From UBA4408 sp002389785 (GTDB taxonomy: Bacteria; Bacteroidota; Bacteroidia; UBA4408), in contig DAORJK010000002.1 in NCBI GenBank assembly GCA_035438985.1, positions 1-64,000 on the forward strand: DNA of 64,000 nucleotides, in the 5' to 3' direction. The position numbers and the translations under genes were made by a program. Below are positions 35,539-42,647 of the stretch, piece after piece; position 1 is the stretch's first letter, and each line of letters starts with the position of its first letter. The notes under the pieces are model-generated. The model searched no databases. It saw nothing but the letters and a program-made list of their open reading frames with translations, and had not been told where the DNA came from.

Positions 35539-35566
35539 GAAGCAAAGCTTAGTGGGTACTGGGTTT
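35531..35566. repeat. REP-like hairpin, diverged copy
   Basis: Arms CCCAC (35533-35537) and GTGGG (35552-35556) enclose AAGC-AAA-GCTT, with outer AACCC/GGGTTT. It shares CACGAAGC and the trailing GGGTAC with the copies at 221-247 and 37302-37325. It fills the whole space between the stop of immunity E and tip F. Confidence 0.5.
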
Positions 35567-36113
35567 AAGAATTAATCAATAAAAGATTTTCTACGTATTC
35601 AAGATAATTTATTGTATCAAACTTTTCCTTTGGCTTTCCTTGGGATTCAATTAAAATTTTGTGCTTACTGATAATTTGAATTGATTTCATTTTAATGTCA
35701 TTATCAACTTTATTATGTAAAGATTCAATTAATTCAAGAGCTGAAGCTCTAACTTCAAGACTACCAGTACAGAGTAATTCAATAAAATCAAGAAAATATT
35801 CCTTGCATTCTAATGGTTTGATTGATATAGCGTATAGAAAAGACCCACTCTTCCCAGAATAATCCTTATTGTTTACAACTTTCATTAAAATAGGTACCGC
35901 TTGATCAGCTCCTAGTTGACCCAAACTAATTGCTACAGCATTTTTTTCTTTCCAGGTTAGTTTGTCAATTCTTGAAATTTTGTCCAATAAAAATGTTATT
36001 GCACTTTTATCGCCCGTTTTGCCCAATCCTCTATATGCCTCCACCCTCTGTTCTTCTGTTAAATGAGGGTCTTTTAAGTAATTAATAATTTGAATCACTT
36101 CGCTTTTTTCCAT
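35565..36113 (-). CDS. HEAT-repeat immunity-type protein
   Basis: Start at 36113 chosen because ATG overlaps the tip E stop (TAATG), giving a 182-residue soluble protein. It is built of helical HEAT repeats (LTEEQRVEAYRGLGKTGDKSAITFLLDK, WKEKNAVAISLGQLGADQAVPILMKVV, SLEVRASALELIESLHNKV). HEAT-repeat proteins are known as immunity proteins in polymorphic toxin systems. Directly after a toxin tip and overlapping it, this is its likely antidote. No membrane segments, so the target toxin should act in the cytoplasm. Confidence 0.6.
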   Translation of the reverse strand: MEKSEVIQIINYLKDPHLTEEQRVEAYRGLGKTGDKSAITFLLDKISRIDKLTWKEKNAVAISLGQLGADQAVPILMKVVNNKDYSGKSGSFLYAISIKPLECKEYFLDFIELLCTGSLEVRASALELIESLHNKVDNDIKMKSIQIISKHKILIESQGKPKEKFDTINYLEYVENLLLINS

Positions 36114-37159
36114 TATCTGTTTTTCTTCCATGGGTTTTTACTATTGGGACCTTTTGGTCTACCTAAATTCTCCCAATCTTCGAAATCTTCTGGGGTCGCA
36201 TCTTCTAATTCTTTACCACCTCCGTTATGCCACCAATCAATAAAATCCTTATCTCGCAATAGACCATAATCCTTATCTCTTTGCCATTGTTTACCACCTT
36301 TCATTTTATCTTTCATATGAAGCACAGGAGGAGGAAAATAGTAAATATAAAGATAAATTGCTGCAAAAAATCCTACTGTAACAGCAGCTTGTGGTCCTGA
36401 TAATCCAATTATTAGAGCTGCAGATAATGCTGCATCTGCATTATTGCTATTTTTAGTATTTTGAGTTTTAGGTAAATCAAATTCAACAAAAGTTTGCACT
36501 TCATAAGTCTTTGTATTTACTTTAATCAAATTTCCATTGTCATCACGAACTGCGGTAGATTCACCAGTAGCACATCCACATCCCACAAAGTAACCTCGTT
36601 TTCCTGTATCTGGATTTCGACCAGGTAATGTTTTAGTAGGATCAATTGTCCCATCCATTACACCTTCGGCGTATAAAGTATAGCTAAGTTGAAATTCACT
36701 CAATCCTTGATATTCAAAATCAATAGAAGTTGAATTTTCCTTTGAAGCATCCACATGCTGTCCAACCCCACCGGTTCTTCCGCCAACTGCATCGCCTGAT
36801 TCACCATCAATCCAATTAAAAAATGAAATGGTATTACCCCCTCTAGGAATATTTTGCCAGCCACTTGGGTCGGTGTATTTTAAGGGGTTATTTAATGTAT
36901 AGGAGTATCGATTGTAATTTTGTGTATTTGTTGGGTCTTGTAAAAACTTATCAGGGCTTAGCATACGCCCCAATAACGGATCGTACATTCGCCCATTCAT
37001 ATTAATAAGCGCAAAATCGTTTAGGTGTTCATGTCCAGTATAACCTCTATAAAGCCAATCAGGAACTGTTGGAATATTGCTTGTTGTCCAATCTGCTGGG
37101 TTGCGGGCATTGCCCCAAGCATCGAAACTTTGCAAAGTTTTATTTGAAACATGCTGCAT
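36113..37159 (-). CDS. Orphan Rhs toxin tip E with short core remnant
   Basis: 348 residues. Residues 9-100 are the end of the Rhs core (QSFDAWGNARNPADW, LYRGYTGHEHLNDFAL, GRMYDPLLGRMLSPDKFL, LKYTDPSGW) but more diverged from the full-length gene than tips C and D. A pre-toxin module shared with tip G follows (GQHVDASKENS), then a membrane segment (AAVTVGFFAAIYLYIYYF), then a charged C-terminal domain (DYGLLRDKDFIDWWHNGGGK, DFEDWENLGRPKGP). The toxin activity is not recognised. No signal peptide. The core homology starts abruptly at about 37138. Confidence 0.55.
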   Translation of the reverse strand: MQHVSNKTLQSFDAWGNARNPADWTTSNIPTVPDWLYRGYTGHEHLNDFALINMNGRMYDPLLGRMLSPDKFLQDPTNTQNYNRYSYTLNNPLKYTDPSGWQNIPRGGNTISFFNWIDGESGDAVGGRTGGVGQHVDASKENSTSIDFEYQGLSEFQLSYTLYAEGVMDGTIDPTKTLPGRNPDTGKRGYFVGCGCATGESTAVRDDNGNLIKVNTKTYEVQTFVEFDLPKTQNTKNSNNADAALSAALIIGLSGPQAAVTVGFFAAIYLYIYYFPPPVLHMKDKMKGGKQWQRDKDYGLLRDKDFIDWWHNGGGKELEDATPEDFEDWENLGRPKGPNSKNPWKKNR

Positions 37160-37301
37160 TAAACAAATGTAATTATTTTATTGCGCAGTTTTAAAGGATG
37201 ATTTTAGTAGAGAAATTTAGTGTTGCGGCTTTGAAGAATACTTCGGTGGAATATTGGTTTTGTGCATCACTATCCAAGCAAAGCTTTACTTATTAAGGCC
37301 A

Positions 37302-37325
37302 CACGAAGCAGAGCTTCGCGGGTAC
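37302..37325. repeat. REP-like hairpin, copy 2
   Basis: Exact 24-base repeat of 224-247 with the CGAAGC-AGA-GCTTCG stem. Preceded by AAGCAAAGCTTTA, similar to the flank of copy 1. Confidence 0.6.
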
Positions 37326-37424
37326 GGGGAAGAAAAGCACACTATCTACACTATGCTTGATGCTTTTGTAGGTAAGAAAAAATTAAAAGATGCTTTGAAA
37401 AATGTATTACACGATGTAAAATAG
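37323..37424 (+). pseudogene. C-terminal fragment of a lost gene, HTH-regulator-like tail
   Basis: An open frame directly from the REP hairpin to TAG at 37424 encodes HTIYTMLDAFVGKKKLKDAL and a few more residues. The LDAFVGKKKLK pattern resembles the helical tails of Bacteroidota XRE-type regulators, but this is a weak resemblance. The 5' part is missing and has been replaced by the REP-like element. A perfect terminator follows immediately. Confidence 0.3.
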
Positions 37425-37448
37425 CAAAAGCCCCGAAAGGGGCTTTGC
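37424..37448 (+). terminator. Rho-independent terminator
   Basis: GCAAAAGCCCC-GAAA-GGGGCTTTGC, a GNRA-type loop on a near-perfect stem, overlapping the stop of the 37323-37424 fragment. Being symmetric it may also stop minus-strand transcription from immunity D. Confidence 0.75.
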
Positions 37449-37474
37449 TTGTATGTTTTAAGACTTCAATACTC

Positions 37475-38005
37475 TTACTTGTTTTTTTTTAATTCTACGG
37501 TAATCAAAGCTTCCAAATCTTCAAAATTCATTTTTAATGAGTTTGGCGTTATTGAAATAGGAGAACCATAAGTTTTACAACTCATTTCTACAGCTCTTTT
37601 TGAAATAAAATTTTTTGCTCTTTGTATATACTTTTCGGGATTATTGGTATGTATTATTAAAAACTTAGTAGACATTACCTTTTTTTTCTCCACCATAGTA
37701 ATATCATTCCACTCAATCAAACCCATACTTGTAGCGTTTGTATTATCTGTTATTCCATTCTCATCAATGACTAAACCGGGTTTATTATCAAATAATTTTC
37801 TAACTATAAAAATTAAACAAAGGCTAAAAAAAATAACTCCTACAATCCCAATAATTCTGATAATCTCAGGGTTTCTAAAAATAGGCGAAACAAAATCTTC
37901 TGGCTTTTGAGCCCCTAAATACCCGACTATAATAAAAAGTCCGGCCCCTATTAAGGCAACGATAGCCTTCTTTTTGCTCAATTGAATTTCAATTTTATCA
38001 CTCAT
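37475..38005 (-). CDS. STM3941-like membrane protein, immunity candidate for tip D
   Basis: The frame is open from 38062. Met at 38005 (MSDKIEIQLSKKKAIVALIG) is preferred and begins 17 bases after the tip D stop. The 176-residue protein has two membrane segments (AIVALIGAGLFIIVGYLGA, IIGIVGVIFFSLCLIFIV), then a PH-like soluble part ending ITPNSLKMNFEDLEALI. This layout matches the STM3941 family, small membrane proteins often found beside polymorphic toxins. Tip D ends in a glycine-zipper membrane domain, so a membrane antidote fits. Confidence 0.55.
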   Translation of the reverse strand: MSDKIEIQLSKKKAIVALIGAGLFIIVGYLGAQKPEDFVSPIFRNPEIIRIIGIVGVIFFSLCLIFIVRKLFDNKPGLVIDENGITDNTNATSMGLIEWNDITMVEKKKVMSTKFLIIHTNNPEKYIQRAKNFISKRAVEMSCKTYGSPISITPNSLKMNFEDLEALITVELKKNK

Positions 38006-38021
38006 AATTATTGTAGTTTGA

Positions 38022-39236
38022 TTATCTTCCGTGATAATAATTAACAACTCCACCTCCAACATTACCGCCTAAATAACCACCCCCAAAACCTCCTATAAAT
38101 CCACCTATTATTGCTCCAGGGATAGCACCAACACCTCCAAACCATACACCAATTCCTGCCCCAATTTCTGCCCCTAATGCTGCTCCTCCAATGCCCCCAC
38201 CTATACCACCAACTGTCTGTGCTGCTGCACTCTGTGCATTGTAACCAAACTGCCCTCCATCCATCTGATAGCCATTATAAGTTTCAATGCCTCCAATAAT
38301 GGCAGTAGCAATTACTGTGGCTCTGCCCGCCAATTTATAATTACTTGCAGCTTTAAAAGCACCCGAACGACCGCCTGTATATTGATTACCGCCCCAAGAG
38401 TTATTATAGTACTTACCATTCTTACCAAGCCATTGATTACCTGGTCTTGAAGCCGTTTCTAAAGCACCATAAATTCCGCCTCCAATATCTAAAGCTAATT
38501 TTGAATTATCCCAACCCCCTCCACTTTGAGCCCCTTCATTCGGATCTATTTTGATTGTAGCGATATCCTTAAGGTAAATTTCACCACCCATAAATCCGCC
38601 AAGCGATGCATTAATACTTATGGCAGTATTCAAAGAAATATCACCGGTTTGAATCCCAGTATTTTGTTGAATCAAATTTGTTACCCTTCTTTCTGAAATA
38701 GTAATGACCCCATTTTTTAATTCGGCATTGAAACTCTTATTTCCTTCATTAAATAAATTCACAGCTTCCCCTGCATCGGCAGTATTTACAACAGTGCCAT
38801 CAGCTTGAGTAACTTTAAAGAAACTAGAAATACCCTTAGGATGAACTATACCTCCCGCTCTTTCAGCTTCAAGATACTCAAATTTAGTACAAGCTACCCC
38901 GTCAACTAAATAACCCATAGCTCCATTCGGATCCCATGCTTCACCTCCATTACTTGCAGTTTCTAAATTAAATCCCTGCGTCAAACTTAAAAACTGATAT
39001 CCCCCATACGCCCACCCACTAGGGTCAGTATATTTTAAAGGATTATTAAGCACATAACTGTATCCATTGTAGTTTTGTGTATTACTTGGGTTTTGCAACA
39101 ATTTATCGGGGCTTAAAAAGCGAGCAAGCACAGGATCGTACATGCGGCCGTTCATGTTTATTAGGTCAAATTCTTTTAGGTGTTCATGGCCGGTATAGCC
39201 GCGGTATAGCCAGTTGGGGGTTTGAAGGTTTTTCAT
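38022..39236 (-). CDS. Orphan Rhs toxin tip D, glycine-zipper C terminus
   Basis: 404 residues. Residues 8-78 are the end of the Rhs core (NWLYRGYTGHEHLKEFDL, GRMYDPVLARFLSPDKLL, KYTDPSGWAYG), almost identical to the full-length gene. The rest is a unique tip with GAQSGGGWDNS (the locus hinge), and the last 55 residues are glycine-zipper rich (GGIGGGIGGAALGAEIGAGIG), as in membrane-inserting toxins. The ATG overlaps the stop of immunity C as ATGA, so it could be translated by coupling. No signal peptide or shell. Confidence 0.6.
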   Translation of the reverse strand: MKNLQTPNWLYRGYTGHEHLKEFDLINMNGRMYDPVLARFLSPDKLLQNPSNTQNYNGYSYVLNNPLKYTDPSGWAYGGYQFLSLTQGFNLETASNGGEAWDPNGAMGYLVDGVACTKFEYLEAERAGGIVHPKGISSFFKVTQADGTVVNTADAGEAVNLFNEGNKSFNAELKNGVITISERRVTNLIQQNTGIQTGDISLNTAISINASLGGFMGGEIYLKDIATIKIDPNEGAQSGGGWDNSKLALDIGGGIYGALETASRPGNQWLGKNGKYYNNSWGGNQYTGGRSGAFKAASNYKLAGRATVIATAIIGGIETYNGYQMDGGQFGYNAQSAAAQTVGGIGGGIGGAALGAEIGAGIGVWFGGVGAIPGAIIGGFIGGFGGGYLGGNVGGGVVNYYHGR

Positions 39237-39649
39237 TTACCTTCAGAATTCTTAGGTAAACTTAAAAGGTTCTTAACATTATATTTTTTAAAAAGAACTA
39301 ACATATCTTCATAAATTCCAAATAGATTGTCGTTTGTATTTAATTCAGAATTTGAATCCACCTTTTCTTCAAATGCTAATTTTGTAAACATATTATATTG
39401 CAAAATAAAAAGTAATTGTCCTGATAAAGTATCGGTTGAGTCTTTTGAAATTTGTTGATTTAAATAAGTTCTAGCTTCATCATAATACCTATTATTTTCA
39501 CAATTAGTATCAATAAATCTTCTAACTAAAAAATCGCCATAGGTATCAGTATTTTGAGCATTACCTGTTGAACAACAAAAGTAGATACCCAGAAATAAAA
39601 CTTTAAAAAAAATCGAAAATTGTTTATTTGCTATCACTATTGTAGTCAT
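39233..39649 (-). CDS. Exported immunity candidate for tip C
   Basis: The frame is open from 39700. Met at 39649 gives a signal sequence (FSIFFKVLFLGIYFCCSTGNAQ) and is preferred; it overlaps tip C by 26 bases. The 138-residue product would be periplasmic or lipidated at FCCS. The mature part is helical and acidic (YGDFLVRRFIDTNCENNRYYDEA). The family is unrecognised. An exported antidote suggests its toxin acts in the periplasm or at the membrane. Confidence 0.5.
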   Translation of the reverse strand: MTTIVIANKQFSIFFKVLFLGIYFCCSTGNAQNTDTYGDFLVRRFIDTNCENNRYYDEARTYLNQQISKDSTDTLSGQLLFILQYNMFTKLAFEEKVDSNSELNTNDNLFGIYEDMLVLFKKYNVKNLLSLPKNSEGK

Positions 39650-41399
39650 AAAAAGGATTAAAATTGGTATTGATATTAAATGTTCTTCCATCTCTATCAA
39701 TAATATTTAAGGTATCATCAATTATTACTTGGACATTCATTTCATGTGGAATAGGATATAATTTCGGTAATTTATTTGGACGTTCTGCGTTTACAATGTC
39801 ACAAAATTGAAGTATTAGTAACACTCCAATATTCAATTTAGTTAAATTTGATTTAAAATTTACAGCATCTTTTAATTTTTTACTTTCTGTTTGCACTTGT
39901 TTATTAAATTTATCCAATTTAGCTCTTAATTCTTTATTTCTAGCATGTTTAGCTTCAATAGCAGCTTCTGCCTTTTCCTCTGAATCGAATATTTGGTCGG
40001 TTAGTGGATCGTTATCATAAACAAATACAAATTCATTAAAATGCTTCTCTTGCATAAAAACATTGTCGCCCTTGTCATCTTTTATTCGAAGTAAGGCCAA
40101 TGCCAATTCCTTACTAATTGGCATTCCATCAATGGTATATTGTCCTTTTACAACAGCATCCATTTCGTCACCACTATCGGGGGTGATTTGTGAATCAATT
40201 ATTCTTTCGTAATAACGATGTCCAATATACGCCCACCCACTAGGATCAGTATATTTTAAAGGATTATTAAGCACATAACTGTAGCCATTGTAGTTTTGGG
40301 TATTGCTTGGGTTTTGCAACAATTTATCGGGGCTCAAAAAGCGGGCAAGCACAGGGTCGTACATGCGGCCATTCATGTTTATTAAAGCAAATTCTTTTAA
40401 ATGCTCGTGGCCGGTGTAGCCGCGGTACAGCCAATTGGGGATGTTCGGTAAGTTGCTTGTAGTCCAGTCGGCAGGGTTGCGGGCATTGCCCCAGGCATCG
40501 AAACTTTGATTGAGTTTGTTTCCATTGTCGTCAACCAAGGTTGTTATACTACCTAAGTTATCGGTATATACATAGTGCATGTTGCCTTGGCTTGCGCCAT
40601 TTTGTTTCACATACATAGCAGCTAATCCGGTGGGAGCGCTAATGTAAGTTATTTCATAAGCGTTGGTGCCTTCGGTTGTTTTTTCATATCCGTCTAAATA
40701 AATTCGTTCACATAAGAGTGCGTTGCTCACAGCATCGAGCAATTGTGAACGCTTGCGCTCATCGTTGGGTCCGTAGCTTAAGTTAAGTTTATAATTTGCT
40801 TCTTCAAGCGTCGCTATTTTATCAAACGAGGTGTAAGTAATGTTTTGAAGATCTTGTGAAATTAAATGGTTAGGATCTTCAACACCAATTACTGCATTGG
40901 GTTTAGCTCCATAATTATAGAGTCCAAGCTCGGTTTTCGATTCAATATTGCCATTTGCAGTATAAGTTAGTTCACTTACAAGGGTATTGTTTAATGAAAT
41001 AGTCTTTAATCTATCTAAATTATCGTAAGTAAAATCCTCTGTAAGATTATGCAAAACATCCTCCCGTTGAAGCATATTTCCATTACGCATATCAAAAGTA
41101 TAGTGCATGTTTTGAATTCCGGTAGTTTTGTTTTCTTTCAAAAATCCAAAATTTGAATACAAGTTTTCAGATGGTGTATTAGTTCCGAGTGTAAATTTAG
41201 TAAATTGTCCGGATGCACTTATTTCGCCTAAACTCCAAATTGCCGCTCCATTATCTGCCCTTTTAATTTTGGTAGTATATCCTTTAGTGTCGTATTCATA
41301 TTCTACAGCAAAACCTCCCGGATAGGTTAATTTTTGTAATCGATTTTCAGCGTTGTATTCGAGCAAAGAAGTATAAAATTGATTGTGTACTTCTTCCAC
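39624..41399 (-). CDS. Orphan Rhs core segment with toxin tip C
   Basis: 591 residues from a GTG. Residues 1-390 are YD-repeat Rhs core, about 97% identical by eye to residues 1478-1868 of the full-length protein (LEYNAENRLQKLTYPGGF, HYVYTDNLGSITTLVDD, KYTDPSGWAY). Residues 391-591 are a different tip with a shared pre-toxin motif (YTIDGMPISKELALALL versus YTLDGVPISNERAMTLM), then a coiled-coil-like stretch and an acidic end. Homology continues a further 45 bases upstream to 41444 and stops exactly at the RAYT head. It lacks signal peptide, SpvB and FG-GAP parts. Confidence 0.7.
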   Translation of the reverse strand: MEEVHNQFYTSLLEYNAENRLQKLTYPGGFAVEYEYDTKGYTTKIKRADNGAAIWSLGEISASGQFTKFTLGTNTPSENLYSNFGFLKENKTTGIQNMHYTFDMRNGNMLQREDVLHNLTEDFTYDNLDRLKTISLNNTLVSELTYTANGNIESKTELGLYNYGAKPNAVIGVEDPNHLISQDLQNITYTSFDKIATLEEANYKLNLSYGPNDERKRSQLLDAVSNALLCERIYLDGYEKTTEGTNAYEITYISAPTGLAAMYVKQNGASQGNMHYVYTDNLGSITTLVDDNGNKLNQSFDAWGNARNPADWTTSNLPNIPNWLYRGYTGHEHLKEFALINMNGRMYDPVLARFLSPDKLLQNPSNTQNYNGYSYVLNNPLKYTDPSGWAYIGHRYYERIIDSQITPDSGDEMDAVVKGQYTIDGMPISKELALALLRIKDDKGDNVFMQEKHFNEFVFVYDNDPLTDQIFDSEEKAEAAIEAKHARNKELRAKLDKFNKQVQTESKKLKDAVNFKSNLTKLNIGVLLILQFCDIVNAERPNKLPKLYPIPHEMNVQVIIDDTLNIIDRDGRTFNINTNFNPFYDYNSDSK

Positions 41400-41444
41400 T
41401 TTTTTTACCGGGCGGTTTAAAGCATCGTACTCATAGCTGACTTT
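40231..41444 (-). repeat. Duplicated Rhs core 3' segment
   Basis: About 1.2 kb nearly identical to 43889-45102 in the full-length Rhs gene. Only a handful of codon changes were seen. Homology breaks at the tip boundary (DPSGW motif) on one side and at the transposase head on the other. Long recent identity supports duplication or ongoing gene conversion. Confidence 0.8.
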
Positions 41445-41445
41445 G

Positions 41446-41499
41446 GTGTGTTACAAAATTTATACTTACCGGATCCCTGAACTTATACTTTTCTGACAT
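41446..41499 (-). pseudogene. Truncated 5' end of REP-associated Y1 transposase, copy 2
   Basis: ATG at 41499 opens MSEKYKFRDPVSINFVT, the standard RAYT N terminus, then the frame enters duplicated Rhs core sequence and stops. The conserved block including the upstream region is 41446-41545, a direct repeat of 32856-32956. The two copies bracket the orphan-tip block. Confidence 0.7.
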
Positions 41500-41545
41500 C
41501 CTTGCAAAATTAAGATATGTGTATTTAATAGCAAGTGCATTGGTG

Positions 41546-41729
41546 TTGTTTTAAAATTCGCATTGCTATTGCTTCTAAAGGTAAAGGCAAAAGCGGTGGT
41601 GCAAGAATTATTGCTAACATTGTTATTACTGATGCTACCGTTTATCTGCTTTCCATTTATGATAAATCCGAAAAAGAAAATCTGACAGATAAAGAACTGG
41701 ATGAGCTGCTGAAAGCTATTCCTAAATAA
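41546..41729 (+). pseudogene. RelE/HigB-type toxin, 5'-truncated
   Basis: The frame encodes CFKIRIAIASKGKGKSGG, ARIIANIVI, VYLLSIYDKSEKENL and a final DELLKAIPK, the C-terminal half (about 58 residues) of RelE/ParE-superfamily mRNA interferase toxins of Bacteroidota. The N-terminal half and the antitoxin are gone. The upstream DNA is the leader of the RAYT head, in the opposite orientation, so the break is precise. A strong terminator follows. Confidence 0.7.
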
Positions 41730-41760
41730 CAATAAAGCCCGCAAATTGCGGGCTTTATTA
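41730..41760 (+). terminator. Terminator of the RelE remnant
   Basis: AATAAAGCCCGC-AAATT-GCGGGCTTTATT directly after the stop codon. It is symmetric and may also terminate minus-strand transcription of immunity B at 41764. Confidence 0.8.
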
Positions 41761-41763
41761 TGT

Positions 41764-42171
41764 TTACATTCTGCTAAGCCACGTGGCTAAAACAATGAAG
41801 ATTAAAGGTGTGAGTAAAAAATAGGCAATGCCGATTAGTGCCATTTGTTTTTTCTTACCGAGAAATCTCTCTTCATAATGCGATATTATCCTGATGTAAT
41901 TCTCTTTCTTTAAAAAATAATATTTACAGATAAAGTACCATACAAAAAACACAATAAAAAAAGAGACTTTTGTCAGAATATTATATGGGAATGGTGTTAG
42001 AGCCCCTTTTGGAATTATAAATTTCAAAGGAAAGAAAAGTACAATCGTATTTGTTGATAGAAGGACTGAATAAATTGACGAAGCCAAATTCTCATCCTTT
42101 TCACCCACACGTTTCACAAGCGTAAAAACTCTATACAAACAATAATATACAAACTCAAATACATTTATCAT
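41764..42171 (-). CDS. Membrane immunity candidate for tip B
   Basis: A 135-residue protein with three hydrophobic segments (IYSVLLSTNTIVLFFPLKF, VSFFIVFFVWYFICKYYF, ALIGIAYFLLTPLIFIVLATWL). Its ATG overlaps the stop of tip B (ATGA). No family was recognised. The arrangement and topology fit an antidote to the glycine-rich, membrane-type tip upstream. Confidence 0.5.
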   Translation of the reverse strand: MINVFEFVYYCLYRVFTLVKRVGEKDENLASSIYSVLLSTNTIVLFFPLKFIIPKGALTPFPYNILTKVSFFIVFFVWYFICKYYFLKKENYIRIISHYEERFLGKKKQMALIGIAYFLLTPLIFIVLATWLSRM

Positions 42172-42647
42172 TTTCCGAAGTAATTTTCTTCTAATGTATT
42201 ACCAGTAAATATATAAGAGCCTAACTGTCCTACTCCGTAGATTAACGCTCCTCCTGCTACAAATGGTGCTGCTGCTGTACCTGCTGCAAACCAAGCTGCT
42301 CCTATTAAGACTGTACTTAATCCAAGTCCAACCACTTCTGCTGTACCTACACTTTGCCCATTAAGAAGCTTAGAACCAGTTACACCAACTTGCAATCCAT
42401 ACCCAGCAACTCCAAGACCTTTACCAACTTTACTCACAACGCCTAAAGTTCCTCTTAATGCTTGTGCTGTTTGTTGTGTTCCAAAACCTAAAGACCTTCC
42501 TATTACTTGCGCCCCATTGCCTTGCCTTATCGCTTGTAGTCCCATTTCTGCTCCTCCGTAAACAACTCCTCCAGCGTTCATCAACTGCCCAAAACCATCG
42601 GCTAATTGGTAACCATTTTGACCACCCCCACTACTTTGAGCAATCAT
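42168..42647 (-). CDS. Orphan toxin tip B, membrane-type
   Basis: 159 residues with no Rhs core. It starts MIAQSSGGGQNGYQLADGFG, the same AQSxGGG hinge seen in tips D and H, and continues with glycine/alanine-rich hydrophobic segments (VVGLGLSTVLIGAAWFAAG, APFVAGGALIYGVGQLGSY) like pore-forming toxin ends. Its ATG overlaps the stop of immunity A as ATGA, and its own stop overlaps immunity B likewise. It could be expressed by coupling, but would lack a delivery shell. Confidence 0.5.
   Translation of the reverse strand: MIAQSSGGGQNGYQLADGFGQLMNAGGVVYGGAEMGLQAIRQGNGAQVIGRSLGFGTQQTAQALRGTLGVVSKVGKGLGVAGYGLQVGVTGSKLLNGQSVGTAEVVGLGLSTVLIGAAWFAAGTAAAPFVAGGALIYGVGQLGSYIFTGNTLEENYFGK

Larger units (their letters stand above)
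37160..37474. other. Junction between immunity D and tip E with gene scraps
   Basis: This 315-base stretch has no intact gene. On the plus strand it holds a 32-codon frame (37198-37296) with EKFSVAALKNTSVEYWF, a REP-like hairpin (37302-37325), the last 33 codons of another lost gene (to 37424) and its terminator. These scraps suggest several insertion or deletion events at one cassette boundary. Confidence 0.5.

Noticed and set aside
32822..41760. CRISPR array
   Set aside because: The short repeats here are few, unevenly spaced and hairpin-like, and there are no cas genes in the window.
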